From NCBI GenBank assembly GCA_934045075.1, contig OW203726.1, forward strand, positions 19,032,988 to 19,096,987: DNA of 64,000 nt. Reading direction: 5' to 3'. The translations under genes were made by a program, and so were the position numbers. The notes beneath the pieces were generated by a model that was not told the origin of the DNA, did no database searches, and was given only the letters and a program-made list of their open reading frames with translations. Within the stretch, counting starts at the first letter, position 1. Each line of letters starts with the position of its first letter. Below, piece by piece: positions 43,201 to 55,200 of the stretch. The stretch is from Yponomeuta sedellus (lineage: Eukaryota > Arthropoda > Insecta > Lepidoptera > Yponomeutidae).

Positions 43201-46200
43201 TGATGGTTGATTGAGGGTAGTCTAAAACCTCATCAACCGAAGATACGAACGGGTGTCAGCCATCAGTCTTCTCGTGACCACGATGACTGTAACGTCGTCG
43301 AAACGTCGGAAGGTAAAATAGCAATAAGTTACTACGCGATTAAGCCCCGAAAATATTCTAACTACTTTATTAACTTTTACCCAGAAACAAATTTGAGATA
43401 AGGCCGACTTTCTAAAGGGACAGGGCAGGTACTTACAGGAAAATTGTGCTTTCTGCTGCTTTTCGTCCCCGGGGCACTCTTCTAGTGGTTCGTAGGCGAT
43501 TTATATTGCTTCTTGCACAAATGCACGTACAACAGTTGTTGAGAAAGACTGGGGATTTTGATTATTCTAGAATTTTTGGCACAGCACGCGCATGATCACA
43601 GTTTCGAATTTAGGTACGTACAGTGTAGTTCTCACACCGACCGATAGATGGCGAGGGGCAGTAGGAAGGAGAAAAGAATTTTAGTCGGTTACCCAACACA
43701 TACATAATACACAACCTCACGCCTGTATGCCACGATCCTGAAAGGTCACCTTCGGTTCATCAACGTTCGTAAGTTGTTGCATGCACCCACGCCGGGTACT
43801 TTTTATCTTCCCCTTTGCTAATACATCCCCTATTTGGTCGATGTATGTCCGCCTGGGACTTCCCAGCCAGCCTTTCCACTCACATTTGCAATTTAAATTT
43901 GTTTCGTCAATATTTCTTCCTTCATCCTCTCTACATGTCCAAACCAACGCAACATTCATTTCTCAATTCTAGTCACTACTACAATGGGACGCTAATTTGC
44001 TAAATAAAAAAAAATATAAAGTGAGGTAAAAATACCGGCCAAGTGCGAGTAGGACTCGCGCACGAAGGGTTCCGTACACCATTATCTATACAACATTTAA
44101 ATATTTCAAGCGTCTATATTTTACCGCTATTAAAGCCAGGTTTTCACGGTCTTAGTGCGCTCAGTCCGAGTGCGCCATCCGAATAAACTACTGCTTCTGA
44201 TTGACTATTTTGGTGTTGTCACGAAAAATTGTCCAATCAGATGCATTAGTTTACTCGGATGGCGCACTTGGTCCGAGCGTACTAAGAACGTGAAAACCCG
44301 GCTTAATATCGAGCTAAAACCGGAACAAAAATTGTGCTGCATGGGAATAAGTTAAAGTGAAATGAATATTTAAGGGTAGCCGTTTAAATATAAATTTCAC
44401 TTTAACTTATTATTTATTTTTAAAATAAACATACAACTAAATATTCTATAAGCGTCTACATCTTGGCGTTATTAATCTCGAGCCAAAAACGGCAAAAAAA
44501 TTGCGTTTGTGATATGGGAGCCCCACTTAAACTTTTATTTTATTCTGTTTTTATTTGGTGTTGGCAACAGAACTACATCATCTGTGAACACTTCAACTGT
44601 CTAGGTATCACGGTTTATGAGGTACAACCTAGTGACAGACAAACAGACGGACAGTACAGTCTTAGTATTAAGTGCCAGACAGATAGACTCACAGACAGTG
44701 TAGTCTTAGTAATAATAGGGTTATACTATTTCTATTTTTAATGCACTCACCCGTGCTAAGGACAATTTTAAAAACCTATTTAGATGCTAAAAATTCCACC
44801 CATGCCGGGACTCGAACCCGCTACGTCTGGCTATCCTCTGGCACGGATAGCCAGAGGTCGCGGGTTCGAGTCCCGGCATGGGTGGGATTTTTAGCCTCTA
44901 AATAGGTTTTTAAAATAATAGGGTTAGTTATTTTTATCCCACCGTACCCCAAGGAGAACCATTCCGTATTTTTTTCTTATATGCAAAAAATGATATTTTT
45001 ATCTTAATAATCACTAAAGTTAGTCTCACCTTGGGACTTTTTGATTTCAATATTTTATGACCGATGTAAAAAGAGAGGAGGCTTTTCCTGAAAGTGTGTG
45101 AAAGCAAATGAGTTTTAGTGCCGACATCAAAAGGGAAACTGGGGAAGGTCGTAAATAACGTAATAAGTTCGAACAATGGCTTTCGTCAAGTTTTCGAAGG
45201 CCTGTGGGATTGATTCGAATTATGAATAATCTAATCTGATCTTTGGCTTTTGCATCTACGACATGAGATGATTTTATACAGCGCCAAGAGACGCCTTCAC
45301 TCACACTAAAAGGGTCAAGGGACTTTCGGACGCTGCAGTGCTAGCTACATTGAAGTTTTCGAGAAAATTTACGGAATAGAACTATTGGGAAAAAAAATTC
45401 TCAAAACTGAGCCGCCGCCAGTGGAACTGTTGTGTTTTCTCGTCGCCCTAGGTTGAAGAGGAACTAACACCGTAAGTATGTTACAATGATGAGCAAAACA
45501 TAGTTTCGACACCTATACCATCCTGACAGCTTAGTCGACACACACAGGAAAGACAAGGTTCGGACAGGAACCTGGTCTTTCCTGTGCGTTTTCTTTATTT
45601 CCAATGTTACGTAGCAGTGCCGTATGCTAATAGAGGCGGAAATCATTGCGAGTAAACCCGCGCCTTGGTTGGCTCCGCATGTAATTCAGAATGAGATCGT
45701 AGTATTGGGATAAAAGGGAGGTTAAGAAGATATTACAATTTTCATTTGCGACAGTAAATACTGTAAAGTCTATTTGCGGTTAGCGGGAGAGAGGGTTGGG
45801 GGGAGGGTAGCGTTTGATAGATCCAATTTCCACTTGTGTTTGACACCTAACAGTAGCTTCTTATCATAATGTCAATCAATCAACCAACCTGTACTTATCT
45901 ATACCTGGATATAGGCCTTCCCCAAGGCACGCCACTTCCCGTGCCCTCGGCCATCCTCATTCAGCCACTGGCAGGAATTTACTAGTTTCATTCCACTTAA
46001 CTGTTTCTGCCTTGAAAGTACAAAACACTCAGGTGTACCCAAAGCACGCCACCTTCGTCTTTCTCGTTCATCGTTCTGTCCTTACCCACCCTTGTCCAGC
46101 CACTGCCAGCAATTTAGGATTGTCGGTAGAGTGAGCCAGTGGGCGTACCTACTTGTAATGTTATCGTTATCAACCTTGTATGTCCCCACTGCTGGGGCAT

Positions 46201-49200
46201 GGGTCTCTTCCTGCATCGCAGGAAGGTTAGGCCATACTCCACCACGGGGGCCAAGTCCGGGTTGGCGGAGGATTGTAAGACAGTGGCGGGCCTTACTGTT
46301 AAGTAATCAATTAAGCCGCCCACAAGGCCTCTGACACGGCTTAACGACTGCCATTATATGACAGCCGGCACCAACGGCATAACGTGCCTTGCGAAGCACG
46401 GAAGCGCACGGAAAAATGCCACTAGCGGTAGTCAGGGGATGGTCACCCATCATGTACCTAACCGCGCCTGTTCTTGCTTAACTCAAGTGATTGATTCCAA
46501 TCACTCGGTTCGCCTAGGCCACGAGCGCTTCACTTGTAATGTAATAACTCTACACTTCCCATTTGTTTTTTTTTTTGTATTTTATTAGTTTTGTACGACA
46601 AACCGATTGAGATCTTACTTATAAAAATATGACCATTGTTTAGTGAGTTATGTACGCGGGAACATACAATCTAAAATACATATAACGAGCTGAACACATT
46701 ACCCTCCTTCTGGGCTCCTCCAGATGGATAACAATTTAGAATTCTGTATTTCGGAGTTGGAAATATTTTAGTAGTTATTTCCGCGGACATATTCATGTCA
46801 TAATTTATGCTCGTAACTTATGATACAAAATATACTAGACCCATGCCAAAATTGCTATATTTAATCTGTAACAAATTCTGGAATACAGAAAATGTAACCA
46901 GATATAATCGTGTATGTTGCATTGCTTATTATTTTCGATATATTATAACTTGTTATTATAAATAATGCAAAACTTGTAAGCCATTTCTTCAGAACCAATA
47001 AGTTGAACCACTTTAAGCAAGCATTATGTCTCATTTTTTCTCATTTTTTTCAGGATACGTATTTTCAGATATTACAGTAAAGGTAATTTTAAACACACCT
47101 CAGAGGCTGTTTAAATAGTTTGTCGGAAATTATTTGAATCCCCAGTGAGAAGCGTTCTAGAGAATGATAAGATACGATAAGAATATTACATAATTATATT
47201 TTTATTGCAAATAGTAAATTCAAAAGATCATTACATGAAATTTGTTTCAAAGGCAAACTTATCTAACAGAGATCTCTTCCAGCCAACCTTAACATTGGGT
47301 ATTGTATTGGGTATTGTAGTTTATTGTACACTGGAAAAACAACAAATACAAAATAATTACAAATGTACATAGGACCATATTGTTTCTATAAATAAAACCA
47401 TTATAATACGGGAACAAAGTCATCTTTTCCTTCTTCACTTGAGAATAACAATATTGTTTCTATAAATAAAACCATTATAATACGGGAACAAAATCATCTT
47501 TTCCTACTTCACTTGAGACTATTTATTACAGCTTATTTAATTTAATAATACCTAGATCTATTATTACAGCTGTTTTAATTTAATAATATCTAGATGTAAA
47601 TATTTCATGTATATATCAAAATATTTCAAATATCAAAATATTTCATGTCATATAGAGGAGTCTCACAAACTGACCCACTGTGACAAAGACAGGGAAAAGA
47701 CGTCTACCTTGTTTTTGTCACAGGGGGTAAAAAAATCTATAAATTAGTCGTCGTTAGGCTATACTAGTCCACTGCTGGACATAGCCCTCCCCTGAAAAGC
47801 GCCATGTTGTGCTATCATAGGGGGTAATGTCCATAATCCCCACGCTGGGCATGCGGGTTGGGGATTTCCGCAGTTCAGTGGAATTGTACTGCAGAGGGCG
47901 CTGCTGCCCTCCCCCCGGTTTGGGGGGTACATTAGTGTGAGGTGTTTTACGGATGCCCCCAAAGTCCCGTAGAGTGCACGTATAATACGAGGGCTGCTAC
48001 TTATGTATGCGGAATAGAAAAAATAAACAAATGTATATGGCTAAATATGCTTTTATTGTTTCTCAAAGTATTCTCCACTATGATCGATGCACTTTTGCAT
48101 TCGATGAAACCAATTTGTAAAACACTTTTTCCACTCTGATTAAGGTATCTCCAAAACGTGCTGTTTGAACGCATCTACGACATCTTCATGGGTTGAAAAT
48201 CGTTGACCACGTAATTTATTCTTTACATTTGGGAATAAAAAGAAATCATTGGGAGCCAAATCAGGGCTGTACGGTGGATGACCCATCAATTCTATTTTTT
48301 GACCATCCAAAAATGTATATGTTTCCTGAGATGTATGCAGCTGGCATTGTCATGGTGAAGTATTATTCTGCGTCGCTGGTTGTTTTGGCGTATTTCTTCA
48401 AATACTTCCGGCAAATAAATGGTCGTGTACCACTCCGAATTAACCGTTCTGTGATTCTCCAGTGGTATTGCAGCCACATGGCCATTAATACCAAAAAAGC
48501 AGGCCACCATTTGCTTTACAGTGCTTTTTGCACGAGCCACTTTCGTAGGGTTCGGCTCATTTTGAAACACCCAAACTGTTGATTGTTGTTTAGTTTCGGG
48601 ATCGTACGCGTAGATCCAGGATTCGTCACCTGTGTAGATATTATAAACAGATTTTGAGTCGCCTCCGTTGAATTTTATAAGGTTTTCTTGCACCATTCGA
48701 CGCGAGCATCTTTTTGATCCTGAGTTAAGTTGTGCGGGATCCAACGCGAACAATTTTTTTTTACAGACAAATGTTCATGTAATATCCTATGAATACTCGT
48801 CATACATATGCCCAGAATAGCCTCTATCTTGCGATACGTAACATGGCGGTCTTGCATTATTAGTTTTCGCATAGCTTCAATATTTTTTGGCACAATCACC
48901 GATTTCGGGCGACCTTCTTTAACTTCGTCCGTGAGCTTACTGCGCCCGCTACTAAACTCACTAAACCAGTGACACACAGTCGTTTTTGATGAAGCTTCAC
49001 CACCAAAAGTCGAAGTTAATTGATCTACGCACTGTTAAAACACGTTGAAAATCGTAATGAATCGCACGAATACGAATATTTTCACGAGTGAGTTCCATTT
49101 TTTCAGCGATATGACTTTTAAACCCAACAAAAACAAAACACTAACGTATATAAGAGAAAAATATTAGCAGCCAGTATTTAAAAAAAGAACGAATTTGACC

Positions 49201-52200
49201 ATGGAGATAAGACATTGCGTTTAAAATTATTGGAATCCCAGATTCCGCATACATAAGTAGCAGCCTATGTAGTTTGTTTGTACTGTCGACTGTACTAAAA
49301 GCGCACACGCAGGAACTAGTAGATATAATTTCTTTGTATGTTGCCTACAAACGGCCCACTGTCACACAGGGCACAAGCCAAACGTCAGTCAAACTTTTCC
49401 TCTAAGCTGCTGCTCAAGGCTTGAAAGGTAGGAATTAATTAATAAATTAACAGCACTAAGCTGAGCCCTATCGCTTTCACAATTTGATTATGTCCTCATA
49501 GCCTATCAACGTCCCACTGCAGGGCACAGGCCTTCTCTCAGAGAGAGAGTGTGGGCTTAGTTACCACGCGTGCCCGCCGCGGATTGGCAGTTTCAAGCGA
49601 GCTATTTGAACACCTCAGAAACTCAGGTTTAATCACGATGTTTTCCTTCACAGTTAGGGACTGGTATTACTACTATAAGTTCAACTATTTGCGTCAGTAA
49701 GAAAATAAAGTCATTGGTACGTGACCGCACTGGGAATCGAAGCTGGGTCTCTTGCTTCCGAGTCCATTGCTCTACTCAATGGGCTACCGCCAGTCTGGGG
49801 CAAAATGTAATCTTACAACTAACTACGATTACATAAAGTAGTTGATAATCACGATTACAAACTACATGAAGCAATCAGAATAAGTAGTTAAGCATTTTGA
49901 TTACTAACTGCAAACTGTAGTTGCAATCACGATTACAAGATTACTTTTTATCACTACGTTTTTAAATAAACTTGCGTATAAAAAAACAAAGGTGTGGGCG
50001 CGCGTGTCGTTCATGTATCGACTTATTGTTTGCTATGTAGTTAGTTAAAGCGCACTATCTACTCCCTGCATGTCGGGTACATGTGTTTTTTTTTGGTATG
50101 ACGCATGTAAGGTAGTGTATTTAATTATGTCTGGCAGTGTGCACATCCGTTCGCTACTATTGTGCGAAAGAACAGAAATATAAGTTTTTACAACTCAGCT
50201 AATCAGTAATCATAAGTAGTTATGATTACAGCAATCGAATGAACGATTACTTAATGTAGTTTGATTACTATAGTTAACTACATGTAACCATAACTACATG
50301 TAGTTAACTACTTTTAATCGTAGTAAGTAATCTGATTACAAAAAAGTATTTAACTACGCCCAACACTGACTACCGCCAAGGATGTACGTTCTTGGCTACC
50401 GTCGATCTTTGTCTTTGACGTGTAACTTATATACGAAATAAAAGCTCACGTTTCACCAAAAGAACTCGGCCTGATCTTGGTTGAATAATTCATGGTCAAT
50501 ATTCCAATATTACTACCAATACTCCGTCTTACAACTAGGCGACCAAAAACAGTAAAATTATCTGAACGGCCGCGAAAGTACTCTGCGGCCAATATGTCTT
50601 TGAAGGATACTCAAGATTTTATTATCATCCTGACTGTCCTAAACAAAGGGAGTGCTGCAGCAAAATGTACGCTCAAAATGGTTCTAGAAGGACAGCTTTA
50701 TTTTTATCTGTGACGCAGTCGCATATACTCACGCCGCGAACCGTAGAGAAACTTTGCACAATTTCGTATTTATTAGATACTAGCTGACCCAGCGGACTTC
50801 GTACCGCCTAACAGTCGATTCTTTAGTTTTTTTTATTTTTCTCTCCGTAAGAACCATCCTCGTACTTCAAGGAATATTCTGAAAAAAGAACTAGCGAAAT
50901 CGGTTCAGCTGCTCTCGAGATTTGCGCTAACACATTCAGCGATTCATTTATAAATTATAGAAGATAATATGTTATGTATGTTTCGCCTACATTTCCCTGC
51001 ATCTCTGTCACATCGCAGTTCTCAGCGTCAGGGTTTGAAGGACCAGGGGCATGTTTCTTGTAACTGCAGTTCAAGTTTTACAATGAAAATTCGATGCCCA
51101 TTGCAAAGTCAATCAACCCACAGATTAACAAGTAGGAAGTCTCGGCTACGCAATGTACATAGAATTGTCATAATAAACTCCGAATTGGACCGTGTTACGC
51201 AGAAAGGTTCCAACTCACTGTACGCAATTTGCGAGAAAAACGCTTTTTATATGTATTCGATTGTTGTTTCCATGATTTGTTTAGAAGGTTTATAGTAGTT
51301 GTAAACATTAAAATATTACGAATAATCTACACCTCTGTGACGTAGCGCTAGCGCGTCTGCCTACCATGCAAGAGGTCTCGGTTTCGAATCCTGGCTGGGG
51401 ACAAAAAACCCCAGGTCTTGGATGTTTGTGATGTCGTTGTTTCTGGTTCCCACGACACAAGGTATCCTAGTATGGGGCCAGAAGCAATGTATGTGCCTGT
51501 ATGTAAATGTTATGTTAATAAACACGGCCGAACAGAAACCAGAAAATAAAAACAATTTAATTCATAAAATAACGTTTTTCTTGCAAGTTACATATGTAGG
51601 TCGGAATGTTTCAGCATAACATGCGTCCAAACTGTAGTTTTATGAAACAGGCTGGCTGCACAGTTGAATGTTCATCGCTGGCAATATCTTAGAGGCTAGA
51701 CTAAACACAGAAAAAAATGGTCCTAGAGTCCTAGCTGGTTCCGTTCCGCCCCGTCGTTTCTGCCTTGAACGTACAGAGTCAGGTATCTCTGAAGCACGCC
51801 ATCTTCGTCTTTGTTGTTCATCTTTCTGTACTCACCCACCCTCGTCCAGCCGCTACCAGCAATCTGTCTCTTTAGTACAGCGACCTGGTGGGTGTCCCAT
51901 ATACTTTGCATTTGCCAGTTCGTCGTCTCCACTCAACAACCTTCAGTCCCCAAGACTATTGGTTCCTCGGCAGCTCTGACTAGCTCACTTCAAATTCAAC
52001 CCGAGGTGATTAAGCCGCACTGTTGGCACGTGTGACCAGCCCACTGCCACTTCAACTTCAACGCGTGGTGATTATATAAAGGGTGCATTATATTTTTTTA
52101 CTTAACCTCTTTTGTGTCCCACTGCTTGCCTGTCCCCAGTCACTCCGCACCACCCCTCCAACAAAGCATATAAGTCTGTACGTAATACAGAGAGTATTTG

Positions 52201-55200
52201 AAAGAGGTTCGAAATTCCACTGATGCCGGGTAGTCGCCCATTAGCTCAGTTGGAAGAGCGCTGGCACGGTTAGCCAGAGGTCGCGGGCTCGAGTCCCGGT
52301 ATCGGTGGATTTTTTAGCCGCTAAATAGGTTTTTTTAAATATAAGTCATCGCCATCTTCGAATTGGTCTTCCGCAACGTGTTGTTTTTTTTATGTAGCCT
52401 CTAAACGTACCACTGTAGGTGCAGGGTACAGGCCTGAGAGAGAGTATGGACTTAATTACCACGCGTTCGCACCGCAGATAGGCAATTTGAAGCGCTGAGG
52501 GATTTGAACACCCCAGTCGGTCTTATACAAATTATATTATTATATTCAAGGGCTATATCCCGGGTGCACACTAAAAAAAATCAGCGGGAGCAGCAGAAAT
52601 TGCTGCATTAAAAAGTTTTTAATTATTGGTATCTACATTATTGATACCTATGTAGTATTTTCCTCCGGATATTTCAATCATTGCTAATAGCAATTATAAA
52701 TTACTATTTTGGAAATGTAGAATATTATTATCAATTCAATTATTTCATTTTATTGTATTTAATATTATAATGTTATTCCTTTCTGACATTCATTGTTTTG
52801 TTGCTTGCATTCATTGGTCACTCTTAGTCCAGTACATTGCCCGAGTACATTGCCGTACCGTGGGATGGCTACTTGTCTGTGTGTTTCGCTTTCATGTATA
52901 GTACTGTTTTGTTTATGATTTCTTCATGCTGTGACTTGTAACTAGATTTCTATGGCTTTGTATATGTGTGTGTGTATTATGTAAATAAATGATTTATCTA
53001 TATATATCTATATATTTTGACTTGGTTTTTTAAAGCTGCACTGCATACTCGCTCGTAACGCAACTCTCCTAAAACTCGCTTTCCCGCGGAGGGAATGGTA
53101 TTTTCGTTTAGAATTTCTTTTGTGCGCCCATATAATTTTTGTGCGGCCATCGAGGGTAAACTCTTATTATAAACCACGCACGATCCCTAGGGACGCTGTC
53201 GAAGGTCAACTGGTCACGTCGTAAAGTTTGGCGTAAAGTAACTTAAAAAACTCCTGCCTGATTTTCCTTCCATCCGACTAAAATCTTTGTGCTTCTTTTA
53301 CATGGGTAATATTTTATACCTGATTATCATTTTATACATGGTTTAACATTAATCCCATTACACTATTTTTTATTTTTAATGCACTAACCCGTGCTAACCC
53401 CATTAACCCCATTTTTAATACAGCCTCTCAGACTAAAATAAATTTGTCCTATACCTTCCACTGCAGGGCACATGCCTTCTCTCAGAGAGTAGGTATGGGC
53501 TTTATTAAGCCCATACCTACTCTCTGAGAGAAGGCATTTTTTAATACAGCCTCTCAGACTAAAATAAATTTGTCCTATACCTTCCACTGCAGGGCACATG
53601 CCTTCTCTCAGAGAGTAGGTATGGGCTTAATTAAGCCCATACCTACTCTCTGAGAGAAGGCATGTGCCGTGCGTGGGGTAATTACCCCACGAACGTACCT
53701 CTTATTAGCAATTTCAAGCGCTGAGGTAAGAATTTATCACACACTTAGGTTTCCTCACCCTGTTTTCCTTCACAGTTAGCGAATGGTATTCTGCTACAAA
53801 TTCACAAATGTACTTAGTTTAGGAAAAAATGTTAATGGTAGTAATGGTAATAGTTGGTAATGTGTAATTACGGCGGATTACCTAACAAATAATAAATTTC
53901 AAAAAAATGTGGAATTTTGAGATGCAACAACGTGTTTCTTTTTCTTTGTCTATCGTAAAAACGGTAATACATTCAGCACGTACTTAACATCTGCGACATG
54001 CAGGCATAAACTTGGCGTGATTGTGGGACGTATTATAATTTTATTATAGTCTATCGACAAATAATGCAAAATGGCAAAGCGCGAGTCAGCCTCCAAATAT
54101 TTGACATATTAGGGTCACCGCACACGGGCCACCGGCCACAACCACAAAACGCCGCCACTGGCATATTTCCTGTAATTTTCATACATTTTATATGGACTCG
54201 CCGCACACGGTTGGCGCCGGTGGCGGCCACACGCTACAAATCGTCGCAGCTTGCTTCTTGTGGCTCGCACCGGCCACTAAACGTCGACACAAAAAGCCGC
54301 CACACGCCACTCGCGCGATTTCGCGCCCCTCTGCCCCTTTGCCTCAGATAACCTGTGCTGTAAAGTCGACGGTAACGCACGGTCGTCTGTGGTTCATATA
54401 GGTAGATAAATATGGATTTATTATTTTATATCAAGGATACAATCCCGTCCTGAGATTTGGGATTCAAAAAGTGATAGTTATAGTAATAGAGGAGAAAAAG
54501 TGAAGGCCTGGGAAGAAATCTGCGAATTGTTTATTGAAATTGTTGTGAAACTTACCTTAATGTGATAGCTAGTCTTTCCGCAGGTGCGATGCTTTTCCGC
54601 ATGTTGGTGTCGTGGTGCTTTAATCCAGCATATAATAGAGCATGTAGTTCCCAAAACGTAACTTTACTTAAACGAAAATGTTTGAAAAACTTTTTAGAAT
54701 GGTTTAGAAGATTATCGAAATGTTCGTTGCATTTGTGTGTACATTCGTTAAAACTGGATGTATCCAATAACTACGGTTTCGTCTTCTACGACGACGTCTT
54801 TTTATCAAAAGTAGCGCAATTAAACCTTTTTCGTCAGAGTCCATTATGATACTGCACGCCACGCAAGGGTTAAAAAAAGTAGCAGCCACCGACCGCAAGT
54901 GTCGACCACCGGCCACAAGTGGCTGTCGCGCGCTTCAGCTACCTTTGTAGCCGCTTCTAGCTTCTCGTGGCGGCGTTTGTGGCTGTCGCGTGTGGCCCGT
55001 GTGCGGCGACACTTAGGTCCTTACCGAAATATCTCGTCTTTGGTTAAGAATTCCAAATTAAAATTTATGAGCATATCTATAGTATAACCTATTTGAGTTG
55101 CGGAAACAGTCATTCATTTGTTTTTTTTTTTAACTAAAACTTTCGTAAGCACAACACATTGTAGACTTTTAGGCGGCCGCTAGTTTTTAAATATACCTAC

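Noticed and set aside
47056..47084. 29-nt AG...GT mini-exon
   Set aside because: Its length and phase would break the frame between 40241 and 55840.
53384..53599. 71-codon ORF with repeated CPAVEGIGQIYFSLRG
   Set aside because: Produced by the 126-bp direct duplication of a retroposon.
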